Counted from the stretch's first letter, positions 25,630 to 34,235 are shown. The stretch: DNA of 64,000 nt from Nonlabens sp. Hel1_33_55 (GCF_900101765.1 NZ_LT627735.1:1523501-1587500), one strand, 5' to 3'. Program-made: numbers and translations. The notes: generated from the letters alone by a model not told the origin.

Positions 25630-25809
25630 GGCATATTTGATTTTAAGTTTGAGTTGAGTCCCTTCGTCCTGACATACTTGCGTATGATATTAATGCCCAG
25701 CTAAGAATCTGAAACATTGTATCAAATTTAAAAAAGTGCGAGGATTTTCAAATGTACGCGAGAACGGCGCCATTACTTATAGCCATTGTTGAGCTATCAC
25801 TTCTTATTT

Positions 25810-26235
25810 TCAAATTTCCTCGGCCAAATTGCTGTCCAACATTTGAAGAAGAAAATCCGATTCAAAATTTTCTTTTATTTCTTTAACAATTGGTTTTAAA
25901 TATTCAAAAATCAGTTGATTAAAATTCTCGTCTCCAAGTTCGTGGTCGTGAGTTTTTATAGACTCATTTATTTTAAATTCAGGATTGTCAGTTTCGTATT
26001 CGTCTTGCAATTCAGGTATTTCTAAAAGGTCAAACTTCACATACTCAAAATCAGGACAATTATTTTCCGTTTCAATACGCGATTTGTTCACGTTAAAGTT
26101 TATGGAAATCCATCCAGCCCAAGGACAGGAATAAATTCCGATTGAATTTAGTTTACTATTCTCCGATTGAAACCTGTCAATCGAAGTGTTCAAAAACTCA
26201 TTAATTTTTTCTGTACTTTTATTTAAGTCAATCAT
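25810..26235 (-). CDS. Orphan cytoplasmic protein, 141 residues
   Basis: Acidic, AT-rich gene; no signal peptide or membrane segment. The IGIYSCPWAGWISINFN segment is reminiscent of DUF4303/immunity-type proteins, a weak resemblance that I cannot test. Later residues are helical and acidic (IKENFESDFLLQMLDSN). It lies in the cassette-like island. Confidence 0.55.
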   Translation of the reverse strand: MIDLNKSTEKINEFLNTSIDRFQSENSKLNSIGIYSCPWAGWISINFNVNKSRIETENNCPDFEYVKFDLLEIPELQDEYETDNPEFKINESIKTHDHELGDENFNQLIFEYLKPIVKEIKENFESDFLLQMLDSNLAEEI

Positions 26236-26280
26236 TTTCTATTGTGACAGAAGTTTTGTGGAATAAATCATAACGGTCTC

Positions 26281-26390
26281 GTATAACCGTCAGTTACGGG
26301 TTTATATGCGTTAATTTTCGGTTTGACACTGATTTTAGCAATTCCGAGTGGATTCGGACGTAGTCGAATCCGCCGTAATTGCGGTTATAC
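26281..26390. other. attC-like folded site between the two orphan genes
   Basis: Ends are GTATAAC (26281-26287) and GTTATAC (26384-26390), each one base off the integron R-box forms RYYYAAC and GTTRRRY; with two more bases the arms GTATAACCG/CGGTTATAC are perfectly inverted. Inside, GCAATT/AATTGC pairs enclose a spacer, then a stem GGATTC-G-GAC / GTC-GAATCC (26350-26371) with a single unpaired G and a 3-base loop. An unpaired base in the stem is typical of attC sites. Confidence 0.45.
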
Positions 26391-26897
26391 ATTTTTGGCA
26401 ACAGTATTTTTTAATTCAGTCGGTTTATTATTTATTCGTTTAATCATATATGAAATTAAAAGTCCGATTGAAAATGTTGTCAGGACTGTACAAACAACAA
26501 AAGCGATAATCGGTGGAATCATCATTAAAAATCTTTCTTCAGTAACAGTCAGTCCGATAATCAGACAAAAAGTCGTCCAGATTATTAAATTCACAACAGT
26601 TGAGTATTTAAAGGAAGTTAGAAGTAATGATTTTCCACTTTTAATATTCTGATATGCTAATTTTCCGCCAATCCATAGAGCAATCAGAAACGCAACTACA
26701 AGTCCGATTGTTGAAATTCCATATGTTCCAAGAATAACAATTGTCAAAAGACCTTCTCCAGTTAGCAATAAAGGAATCCAAATCGTAGCGATAACAGTCA
26801 AAATTCCGATTGGTGCTCCAATCAGATAAGAAGTCAGAATGCTGTGTTTTAATTTCTTTTCCATTCGTTTTGCGTTCAGTTTGGATATTGTTGCCAA
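26385..26897 (-). CDS. Orphan four-helix membrane protein, 170 residues
   Basis: Four hydrophobic helices (YLIGAPIGILTVIATIWIPL, IVILGTYGISTIGLVVAFLI, STVVNLIIWTTFCLIIGLTV, IPPIIAFVVCTVLTTFSIGL) with short polar loops. A second ATG at 26864 (MEKKLKH) is an equally good start. No family recognised. The upstream sequence carries the GTTGGCAACA motif. Confidence 0.55.
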   Translation of the reverse strand: MATISKLNAKRMEKKLKHSILTSYLIGAPIGILTVIATIWIPLLLTGEGLLTIVILGTYGISTIGLVVAFLIALWIGGKLAYQNIKSGKSLLLTSFKYSTVVNLIIWTTFCLIIGLTVTEERFLMMIPPIIAFVVCTVLTTFSIGLLISYMIKRINNKPTELKNTVAKNV

Positions 26898-27148
26898 CTA
26901 GCATTTATCCGCACTTCCAAACTACAAATTAAATCCGACACTCATTTTAATTCAATTACACTTAATGATTGAAAAAACAAACTTTCTAATAAAAACAATG
27001 CATTAGCCGTATTTATCCGTTTACAAACGACAATAAACGAAAGCAACTGTTTAATATGCTTTACGGATTAGGATGTCGTCACATATTTGCACCGTCATCA
27101 ACAACGATGGCTTTCAAACATTTTTTAATCCATACAAACTAATTTATT

Positions 27149-27487
27149 ATGAGCAGCTTAAACAACAAAGTACAATTGATCGGTAACCTAGGCGCAGATC
27201 CAGAAATCATAAATCTTACAGACGGTAAGAAAATAGCCAAATTCTCCATCGCCACCACAGACCGCTACAAAAACAAGCAAGGTGAGTCCGTGAGCGATAC
27301 ACAATGGCACAATGTGGTAGCTTGGAACAAGACCGCTGAGATTATTGAGAAATACATTACCAAAGGCAACCAAATAGGAATAGAGGGAAAACTTACCACT
27401 CGCAAATGGGAAGATAAAGAAGGTAATAACCGCTACACAACTGAAGTCGTTTGCAGCGAGCTTCTCATGCTAGGCGGTAAAGCATAA
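27149..27487 (+). CDS. ssb: Single-stranded DNA-binding protein
   Basis: 112 residues, an OB-fold SSB: NKVQLIGNLGADPEI, KIAKFSIATTDRYK, WHNVVAWNKTAEIIEKYI and GNQIGIEGKLTTRKWEDKEG. It lacks the acidic C-terminal tail (DFE/DDEIPF type) used to recruit repair partners, since it ends SELLMLGGKA, so it is a short form; another SSB may exist elsewhere. A strong terminator follows. Confidence 0.9.
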   Translation: MSSLNNKVQLIGNLGADPEIINLTDGKKIAKFSIATTDRYKNKQGESVSDTQWHNVVAWNKTAEIIEKYITKGNQIGIEGKLTTRKWEDKEGNNRYTTEVVCSELLMLGGKA

Positions 27488-27507
27488 AACATCAGAAAAT
27501 TCTCTAG

Positions 27508-27548
27508 AACCGGCGTGATGCTAATATTCATCACGCCGGTTTTTTTAT
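27508..27548 (+). terminator. ssb terminator
   Basis: AACCGGCGTGATG and CATCACGCCGGTT form a perfect 13-bp stem with an eight-base loop, followed by a T-run. Confidence 0.93.
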
Positions 27549-27593
27549 TATCAATCATTTATTTATTTCAGAATCTCATTTATCCTTCCTTCC

Positions 27594-28033
27594 TGTCACC
27601 CTGAATTCATTTCAGGGTCTCACTACTTCTTCCGCAACCTCTTCTCACGACGTATTTATACAAAAACGATGATCATCAAAACTCAATTCCAGAAGATGCT
27701 GAAACGAGTTCAGCTTGACAATAATTTTCTTGTCACCCTGAATTCATTTCAGGGTCTCAATACTTCTTCCGCAATCTCTTCTCACGACGTATTTATACAA
27801 AAACGATGATCATCAAAACTCAATTCCAGAAGATGCTGAAACGAGTTCAGCATGACAGTAATTTCCTTGTCACCCTGAATTCATTTCAGGGTCTCACTAT
27901 TTCTTTCAAGCTGTCACCCTGAATTCATTTCAGGGCCTCCATACTTCTTCCCTTTTCCTGTCACCCTGAATTCATTTCAGGGCCTCCATACCTCCTCCCT
28001 TTTCCTGTCACCCTGAATTCATTTCAGGGTCTC
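27594..28033. repeat. REP-like array 1 (six A units, two B units)
   Basis: A units (TGTCACCCTGAATTC-ATTTCAGGGTCTC type, stem CCCTGAA/TTCAGGG) start at 27594, 27731, 27868, 27912, 27959 and 28006. B units (AGATGCTGAA-ACGAG-TTCAGCATGACA type, stem ATGCTGAA/TTCAGCAT) are at 27694-27720 and 27831-27857. A and reversed B are homologous (TGTCA..CTGAA..TTTCAG..TCT). Two 137-base duplications occupy 27594-27867. Confidence 0.93.
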
Positions 28034-28058
28034 CATACTCCACCCACGATCTATATAT

Positions 28059-28066
28059 TACCTTTG
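28059..28066 (+). promoter_or_regulatory. -7 element of rluF, near-leaderless
   Basis: TACCTTTG ends 4 bases before the rluF ATG, so an mRNA starting at the normal distance would be leaderless or nearly so. No TTG lies at the expected spacing; the array ends directly upstream. Confidence 0.4.
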
Positions 28067-28070
28067 CCGC

Positions 28071-28823
28071 ATGTCAGAAACTGGTACCAGAATCAACAAA
28101 TTTTTGAGCGAGCAAGGCTACTGCTCTCGTCGTGCTGCAGATAAACTTATCGAGCAAGAACGCGTTACGATCAACGGCAGCGTTCCAGAAATGGGGACCA
28201 AAGTCATGGCAGACGACATTGTCGCGGTAGATGGCGAACTCATTTCTAAAAAGAAAGAAAAGCTTGTCTATCTAGCGTTTAATAAACCCGTAGGCATTGT
28301 TTGCACCACAGATACCCGTGTGGAAAAGAACAACATCATTGATTTTATTAATTATCCCACGCGCATCTTTCCCATAGGTCGATTGGATAAACCCAGCGAA
28401 GGACTTATTCTTTTGACTAATGATGGCGATATCGTCAACAAAATCCTGCGTTCTCGTAATAATCACGGTAAGGAATACATCGTTACCGTCGATCATAGTA
28501 TCAATGATCGTTTCATACAACGCATGTCCACTGGGATTCCTATTCTTGACACCGTTACTAAGGATTGTGAAGTAGAAGCCATAGGTCGCAAAACATTCCG
28601 CATTGTTTTGACCCAAGGTCTTAATAGGCAAATACGCCGCATGTGCGAGTTTTTGGATTACCGAGTCACAAAGTTGAAGCGCGTACGAATCATTAATATA
28701 GAGCTAGACGTTCCCGTTGGAGAATACCGTCACCTTACTGAAGATGAATTGACAGAACTCAAACGCCTTACTGCAAACAGCGACAAGGCCTATGTACCAT
28801 CACCAGATGATGATATGGATTAA
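28071..28823 (+). CDS. rluF: 23S rRNA pseudouridine synthase, RluF-like
   Basis: 250 residues. An N-terminal S4 RNA-binding domain (TRINKFLSEQGYCSRRAADK) precedes the catalytic part with PIGRLDKPSEGLILLTNDG, where the Asp is the nucleophile, and GLNRQIRRMCEFLDYRVTKL, the RluF/RsuA-family element near residue 195. It isomerises a uridine in 23S rRNA (U2604 in E. coli RluF). The gene is enclosed by REP arrays on both sides. Confidence 0.9.
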   Translation: MSETGTRINKFLSEQGYCSRRAADKLIEQERVTINGSVPEMGTKVMADDIVAVDGELISKKKEKLVYLAFNKPVGIVCTTDTRVEKNNIIDFINYPTRIFPIGRLDKPSEGLILLTNDGDIVNKILRSRNNHGKEYIVTVDHSINDRFIQRMSTGIPILDTVTKDCEVEAIGRKTFRIVLTQGLNRQIRRMCEFLDYRVTKLKRVRIINIELDVPVGEYRHLTEDELTELKRLTANSDKAYVPSPDDDMD

Positions 28824-28837
28824 TACTGGAATAATTC

Positions 28838-28853
28838 CGCTTTCGCGAAAGCG
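28838..28853. repeat. Palindrome copy 11 (intergenic)
   Basis: Exact 16-mer 14 bases after the rluF stop, before REP array 2. Confidence 0.95.
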
Positions 28854-28888
28854 CAATAACATCATGCCTTATTAATTTTTAATTCACT

Positions 28889-29185
28889 TGTCAGCTAGAA
28901 TTCATTTCAGGGTCTCAGTGCTCCTTTCTTCCTTGTCACTCTGAATTCATTTCAGGATCTCATTACTTTTTTATTCCTGTCACCCTAAATTCATTTCAGG
29001 GTCTCACTACTTCTTCCACCTTTTCTTCCCACGACATATCCACACAAAATAATGATCATCAAAACTCAAATTAACCAGATGCTGAAACGAGTTCAGCATG
29101 ACAGTAATTTCTTTGTCACCCTGAATTCATTTCAGGGTCTCAATACTTGTCTTTTTCTGTCACCCTGAATTTATTTCAGGGTCTC
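28889..29185. repeat. REP-like array 2 (five A units, one B unit)
   Basis: A units start at 28889 (degenerate), 28934, 28978, 29114 and 29158; a B unit is at 29077-29103. The spacer before B carries the ATGATCATCAAAACTCAA motif also found in arrays 1 and 3. It lies 18 bases from the end of the GIY-YIG gene. Confidence 0.92.
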
Positions 29186-29203
29186 CATACTTCTTCCTAA
29201 ATC

Positions 29204-29509
29204 TTACAACACCCAATAATTAGCCAAATCCAACCACTCGGGATTTTCTGTTTCGATCAGATTAATCTTCCATTGTCGATGCCAGTTTTTCAACTGCTTT
29301 TCTCGCGCAATAGCATCGTTTATGTATTGGAATCCCTCAAAATATACGAGGAGATGTGCTTGATATTTCTTGGTGAATTTTGATCCTTCGCCAGATCGAT
29401 GACGCCTTAATCGATCTTCTATTCCGCCAGTTACTCCTATGTAGAGAACACCGTTTTTCTTGTTGGATAAGATGTAAACTGTATAATTATGAAAAGATCT
29501 TTTCGGCAT
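29204..29509 (-). CDS. GIY-YIG family endonuclease-like protein embedded in the REP arrays
   Basis: 101 residues, a single UvrC/Slx1-type GIY-YIG domain: YTVYILSNKKNGVLYIGVTG gives the paired Tyr motifs, RLRRHRSGEG the catalytic Arg region and IAREKQLKNWHRQWKINLIE the Glu helix. No DNA-binding extension. Repeat array 2 ends 18 bases from its 3' end and array 3 begins 34 bases upstream of its start, so the gene sits inside the repeat field. Probable DNA nicking enzyme; a role in moving or processing the repeats is inference. Confidence 0.85.
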   Translation of the reverse strand: MPKRSFHNYTVYILSNKKNGVLYIGVTGGIEDRLRRHRSGEGSKFTKKYQAHLLVYFEGFQYINDAIAREKQLKNWHRQWKINLIETENPEWLDLANYWVL

Positions 29510-29543
29510 TAGTTAAACATAAACATTTTGGATCTCAATGAGC

Positions 29544-29708
29544 AGATGCTGAAACGAGTTCAGCATGACAGTAATTTCTTTGTCACCCTGAATTCATTTC
29601 AGGGTCTCCATACTTCTTCCGCAATCTGTTTCCTACGATCTATTCACACAAAATGATGATCATCAAAACTCAAAATAACCAGATGCTGAAAAAAAGTTCA
29701 GCATGACA
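29544..29708. repeat. REP-like array 3 (two B units, one A unit)
   Basis: B at 29544-29570, A at 29581-29608 and B at 29681-29708 (loop changed to AAAAA). It is placed between the GIY-YIG gene and the recG stop. Confidence 0.92.
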
Positions 29709-29750
29709 GTAGACTGATTTTAATTATGGTCTAAATAAAATAGTTCGTCA

Positions 29751-31856
29751 TTAACTTATATACTTCCACAATCCCTTTTTGTTCTGTAAAAAGTTCATAA
29801 CACGGCGTACGTTGATGTTTTTCTCCATGCCTATCGATGGGTCTTCTTGTAAAAAGTTGATCGCTGCGTGTCTGGCTACCGCGAGCAGTTCATTATCCTT
29901 TACAATATCTGCAATGCGCAGTTCCATCACGCCGCTTTGTCGGGTTCCCATGATGTCACCAGGACCGCGTAGTTTGAGATCTACCTCAGCGATTTTGAAG
30001 CCGTCCGTGGTTTCTACCATGGTTTGAAGTCTAGTTTTTGCTTCAGTGCTCAGTTTATGACTGGTCATCAAAATACAGAAACTCTGGTCTGCGCCACGTC
30101 CTACTCTACCTCGCAACTGGTGTAGTTGAGACAAGCCAAAACGCTCTGCACTTTCAATAATCATCACACTGGCATTTGGTACATTCACACCTACCTCGAT
30201 TACGGTTGTTGCTACCATGATCTGCGTTTTACCTTGAACAAAACGTTGCATCTCATAGTCCTTATCTTCTGGCTTCATCTGGCCGTGTACAATGCTTACC
30301 TGATAATCTGGATTTGGAAATTCCCGCACGATACTTTCATAACCATCCATTAGATCTTTGTAATCCAAAGTTTCCGACTCCTGAATCAGTGGATATACGA
30401 TGTAAATCTGCCGGCCCTTTTTTATCTCATCTCTAATGAATTTAAAAACCGCCAATCTGTTCTTATCATAGCGATGTACGGTTTTAATTTCCTTTCGTCC
30501 TGGCGGTAATTCATCAATTACAGATATATCCAGATCACCATACAAACTCATCGCCAGCGTACGCGGTATAGGTGTTGCCGTCATGACGAGAACGTGTGGT
30601 GGTAATTTATTTTTCTTCCACAATTTGGCTCTTTGAGCAACGCCAAAGCGGTGCTGTTCATCTACAATCGCAACGCCTAGGTTTTGGAATTTGACTTTTG
30701 GCTCGATCAGTGCGTGCGTTCCTATCAGGATATCCAGACTGCCGTCCTCAAGCGCCTCATGAATGACTCGGCGTGCTTTTGTCTTTACAGATCCTGTGAG
30801 CAGTGCCACTTTCAAACCTGTAGGTGCCAGCAATTCTGAAACGCCTGCCATGTGTTGTTGAGCCAGGATTTCTGTTGGTGCCATAATACAGGCTTGGAAG
30901 CCATTGTCGATAGCGAGTAAACAGGTTAACACCGCTACGATAGTTTTTCCAGATCCTACATCACCTTGCAGCAACCGGTTCATGTGAGCACCAGTTGCCA
31001 TATCTGCTCTTATTTCTTTGACTACTCGCTTTTGTGCGCCGGTCAATTCAAATGGTAAATTGAAATTGTAAAAATTATTGAAATGATCACCCACGATTTC
31101 AAAGGCAAAACTCTTGATCTGCGTTTTTCTGATTCGGTTTTGAAGTAGTAATTCCAGCTGAATGAAAAACAACTCTTCAAACTTTAATCGTTTCAATGCG
31201 GCTTGCAAACCTGCAGCGCTCGACGGGAAATGAATTTCCTGCATCGCTGCGTTTTTAGTAATCAATTGCTGCTCGCGCATCACATCATCTGGCAGCGTTT
31301 CTACAAAAGCAGTTTTGATCTCAGAAAAAAGCTTGCGCATCAAACCGATGAAGTATTTGTTGGTCAGTTGGCGCTTGGTAAGTGTTTCGGTAGATGGATA
31401 TATGGGCGACATTGCCGCCTGTTGCCTGGACTTATATTCTTTGGCCAGCTCCATATCTGGATGCGGTATGCTGTACATCGAGCCATACCTGGAAACTTTC
31501 CCATAGACTACATAAACCTCGTTGACTTTGAGGTTTTCTCTAAAGTATTTTTGGCCTTTGAACCATACCAGTTCCATGCGACCAGTATCATCTGCAAACG
31601 TGGCAACCAGTCGCGTCGCTTTACCAGAACCAGCCGTAGTAATAGAGACCACTTTACCTAAAATCTGTACTTGAGCCGTTTCTGGCACCAGTTGGTTGAT
31701 TTTGTAGAATTGGGTTCGATCAACATATCGATTAGGGAAAAAGTTAGCCAGATCGCCGTAGGTTTCAATACCCAATTCCTTGCGCAACAAGCTGGCACGA
31801 GCCTGCCCAACGCCGCTCAAGTAATCAATAGGAGTATTTAAAAAGTTAATGGGCAC
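29751..31856 (-). CDS. recG: ATP-dependent DNA helicase RecG
   Basis: Branch-migrating helicase for stalled forks and junctions. Wedge/OB domain first (VQILGKVVSITTAGSGKATR), then helicase motifs LLQGDVGSGKTIVAVLTCL near 305, the DEQH box (VAIVDEQHRFGVAQRAKLW), MTATPIPRTLAMSLYGDLD, TTVIEVGVNVPNASVM and LHQLRGRVGRGADQSFC. The family usually begins near NFLNTPIDYLSGVG, so GTG at 31856 is taken as start. An in-frame ATG at 31886 adds ten residues, but the DNA there reads TACCTTTA, one base off a -7 element, suggesting that it is promoter rather than code. Confidence 0.95.
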   Translation of the reverse strand: MPINFLNTPIDYLSGVGQARASLLRKELGIETYGDLANFFPNRYVDRTQFYKINQLVPETAQVQILGKVVSITTAGSGKATRLVATFADDTGRMELVWFKGQKYFRENLKVNEVYVVYGKVSRYGSMYSIPHPDMELAKEYKSRQQAAMSPIYPSTETLTKRQLTNKYFIGLMRKLFSEIKTAFVETLPDDVMREQQLITKNAAMQEIHFPSSAAGLQAALKRLKFEELFFIQLELLLQNRIRKTQIKSFAFEIVGDHFNNFYNFNLPFELTGAQKRVVKEIRADMATGAHMNRLLQGDVGSGKTIVAVLTCLLAIDNGFQACIMAPTEILAQQHMAGVSELLAPTGLKVALLTGSVKTKARRVIHEALEDGSLDILIGTHALIEPKVKFQNLGVAIVDEQHRFGVAQRAKLWKKNKLPPHVLVMTATPIPRTLAMSLYGDLDISVIDELPPGRKEIKTVHRYDKNRLAVFKFIRDEIKKGRQIYIVYPLIQESETLDYKDLMDGYESIVREFPNPDYQVSIVHGQMKPEDKDYEMQRFVQGKTQIMVATTVIEVGVNVPNASVMIIESAERFGLSQLHQLRGRVGRGADQSFCILMTSHKLSTEAKTRLQTMVETTDGFKIAEVDLKLRGPGDIMGTRQSGVMELRIADIVKDNELLAVARHAAINFLQEDPSIGMEKNINVRRVMNFLQNKKGLWKYIS

Positions 31857-31968
31857 GATTCTGGATCTAGAATGTAAAGGTAGCATTGCCGCGAGGAATG
31901 GTCAAGACTAAACTTTAAGGCGACTTTTGCGTCCTATGTACCGCACGATATTTGTATTTTGGCAGCTT

Positions 31969-34065
31969 ATGAGATTTCTATTTGTTCTATTGTTTTTCGC
32001 TTTTTTATCGACTCAAAATTATGCCCAAGGCATTGATCAACCCAACGTTGATTTTCTAAAGGCAACAGTCAACATTTCCATGGATCCTTCAGCCAAATCT
32101 GTGGATGGCAGCGTGACTTTTGATATCGACATTCTTTCGGCGGTTGACAAGATTCAGATTGATGCTAAAAATCTGGTAGAATTCACGGCAAGTTCCACCA
32201 CGCATTCTGATTTAAAATATAGCCAGAATGATGCAGGGATTTTGCTGGAATCCCGCTTTCGCGAAAGCGAGAAAACCACCATCACCATTTCATTTAAAAG
32301 TGAGCCAAATAAGGCCATGTACTTTATTGACAGCGATGCCGATGGACGCTGGGAACAGGCGTGGACGCAAGGTCAAGGAAAATATACCAGCAACTGGCTG
32401 CCCAGTATTGACGATATGAACGAGAAGCTGGAATGGGATCTTACGGTAACTGCGCCAGATGACCTAAGCGTCATTTCCAACGGAATTCTGGTCAATAAAA
32501 ATGGTGAAAAAGACCGCATGACGTGGAGTTATGATATGACGGAACCTATGTCGAGTTATCTGGTAGCTCTCGTGATTGGGAAGTATGCGATTGCGACGTC
32601 CCTTTCAGAAAGTGGCGTGCCGTTGGAAATGTATTATTATCCAAAAGATGAGCAAAAAGTTGAGAGTACTTATCAAAATTCCAAGCAGATTTTTGACTTT
32701 TTGGAAAACGAAATAGGTATCGCTTATCCATGGAAGAATTATAAGCAGATTCCTGTCAAGGATTTCTTATACGCGGGTATGGAAAATACGGGAACCACTA
32801 TTTTTGACGACCAGTTTGTACAGGATAAGTTAGGCGCCGTCGATCGCAGCTATGTGACGGTGAATGCGCATGAATTAGCTCACCAATGGTTTGGCGACCT
32901 GGTAACGGAAGAATCAGGAACTCATCACTGGCTACAAGAAGGTTTTGCGACCTATTATGCCATGCTAGCCGAGCGTGATTTATATGGCGATGAGCATTAT
33001 CACGTAGGTCTTTACGAGCAAGCAGAACTGCTTAATGATCAAAATCAATCAGGAAAAAGCACTGCGTTGATGGATCCAACTGCGAGCTCGCTCACTTTTT
33101 ATCAGCATGGTGCTTGGGCCATTCATGCCTTGCGAGATCTTATAGGCGATACAGCTTTTAGATCTGGAATCAAACGCTATCTAAAAGAGTTCGCTTTCAA
33201 GAATGCTACAACAGACAACTTGTTGTCAATCATGTCCCAAGAGTCTGGAAAAGATTTAACCGCTTACAAATCTATGTGGCTCACAAATACGCAATTTCCA
33301 AGTACGGAAGCTTTGCGATTGTTACGTAAAGATTTATTTATGGAAGCCTATTTACAGTTGCTTGCCAGACGAATCTCACCTTTTCAAGATGCCTACAATA
33401 GTTACAAAGAAACAATGCAACCGCCAGTTCAAAAGGAAATGGTGCTGGAAATGGTAGGTCAGCTAAGCCTACAAGATGATTCTAGAAAGTACAGATTGTT
33501 AGAGCAAGCGGCAGCTATCAATAACATAGAAATACGCCAACTCATTGCTTTGACCGCAGGTGAAGTCAATGATTATAACAAAGTGATGATCTCTGGAATG
33601 CTAACAGATAAATCTTATGCCACCAGAGAAAACGCGCTAGTTTTATTGTGGAATGCTGCGACCGATAAAGCTCGGTTATTAAAGGCTGCAAAAAAAGGAT
33701 GGTCAACTACTAATGAGTCACTGGATATGGCATGGCTCACCCTAGCCATCAACTCTGACGGATTCACAGATCGAGAACGGACATCCTATCTTGGACAATT
33801 GCAAGAATTCACCAAACCTCAATATAGTACCTCAACAAGACAAACCGCCTTTGATTATTTGATAGCATTGGGTTATTTGGATGATCAAAATTATCTTGAT
33901 TTATATACAGCAGCGTTACACTATAATTATCGTTTTTACGACTATGCCCGTAAATTGGTCAATGCTCAATATGCAAAAGAAGCTAATAAAGAATTGATGG
34001 AAAAAGTGGTGGGATTATTGGGTCAGAAAGATCAAGAGAAATTGAGGTTGGTGACTGATTTGTAA
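31969..34065 (+). CDS. M1 family aminopeptidase, secreted
   Basis: Zinc aminopeptidase, 698 residues from this start. ATG at 31969 is taken as start because MRFLFVLLFFAFLSTQNYAQ forms the signal peptide; the frame is open upstream to a TTG at 31927. GMEN (AGMENTGTTIFDD) binds the substrate amino end, and HELAHQWFGDLVTEE with downstream E in WLQEGFATYYA is the HExxH-(18)-E zinc site near 305. The C-terminal ~280 residues are helical. A palindrome copy encodes RFRES near residue 96. It is probably periplasmic or secreted and used for peptide scavenging. Confidence 0.93.
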   Translation: MRFLFVLLFFAFLSTQNYAQGIDQPNVDFLKATVNISMDPSAKSVDGSVTFDIDILSAVDKIQIDAKNLVEFTASSTTHSDLKYSQNDAGILLESRFRESEKTTITISFKSEPNKAMYFIDSDADGRWEQAWTQGQGKYTSNWLPSIDDMNEKLEWDLTVTAPDDLSVISNGILVNKNGEKDRMTWSYDMTEPMSSYLVALVIGKYAIATSLSESGVPLEMYYYPKDEQKVESTYQNSKQIFDFLENEIGIAYPWKNYKQIPVKDFLYAGMENTGTTIFDDQFVQDKLGAVDRSYVTVNAHELAHQWFGDLVTEESGTHHWLQEGFATYYAMLAERDLYGDEHYHVGLYEQAELLNDQNQSGKSTALMDPTASSLTFYQHGAWAIHALRDLIGDTAFRSGIKRYLKEFAFKNATTDNLLSIMSQESGKDLTAYKSMWLTNTQFPSTEALRLLRKDLFMEAYLQLLARRISPFQDAYNSYKETMQPPVQKEMVLEMVGQLSLQDDSRKYRLLEQAAAINNIEIRQLIALTAGEVNDYNKVMISGMLTDKSYATRENALVLLWNAATDKARLLKAAKKGWSTTNESLDMAWLTLAINSDGFTDRERTSYLGQLQEFTKPQYSTSTRQTAFDYLIALGYLDDQNYLDLYTAALHYNYRFYDYARKLVNAQYAKEANKELMEKVVGLLGQKDQEKLRLVTDL
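32254..32269. repeat. Palindrome copy 12 (in M1 peptidase gene)
   Basis: Exact 16-mer read as RFRES in ESRFRESEKT, a polar turn between predicted strands. Confidence 0.95.
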
Positions 34066-34080
34066 AGCCATATTATTTTC

Positions 34081-34219
34081 TGTCATGCTGACGCAGGTCA
34101 GCATCTCTAGAAATGGATGTTGAATGTTTAATTTAGTTATGTGTGCGTTAAAGTGAACTGTAAAAACACGGCTTGTTTAACTTCAATCCAGCAGATCCTG
34201 AAATGAATTCAGGATGACA
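34081..34219. repeat. Inverted pair of REP-like units
   Basis: A forward unit at 34081-34107 (TGTCATGCTGAC...GTCAGCATCTC) faces a reverse unit at 34193-34219 (AGATCCTGAA...TTCAGGATGACA), 85 bases apart, between the convergent M1 peptidase and membrane protein genes. Each forms its own hairpin and could act as a terminator. Confidence 0.88.
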
Positions 34220-34235
34220 GAAATATTTTAAAAAA

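Larger units (their letters stand above)
25640..27060. mobile_element. Cassette-like AT-rich island with two orphan genes
   Basis: Two minus-strand orphan genes are separated by an attC-like 110-base structure (26281-26390), and recurring near-gene motifs occur: GTTGGCAACA just before the membrane gene, CAACAATGGCTATAAGTAAT after the 141-residue gene and TGTATAACCGCAATT between them (all minus-strand reading). AT content is visibly higher than in the flanks and codon choice differs. No integrase or transposase is present, so mobility is inferred. Confidence 0.45.

Noticed and set aside
26323..26652. Plus-strand ORF opposite the membrane protein
   Set aside because: It is antisense to a convincing hydrophobic protein and covers the folded attC-like site; no domain or start signal supports it.
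26641..26904. A second protein in the cassette island (alternate frame)
   Set aside because: It overlaps the four-helix membrane protein on the same strand in another frame, with poor composition; the 170-residue frame is clearly the coding one.
27508..27548. Riboswitch downstream of ssb
   Set aside because: A simple 13-bp stem with a T-run is an ordinary terminator.
27594..28033. A CRISPR array
   Set aside because: The units are hairpins in both orientations with spacing from about 16 to 109 bases and no unique spacers of fixed size, and no cas genes are near. REP-like repeats fit better.
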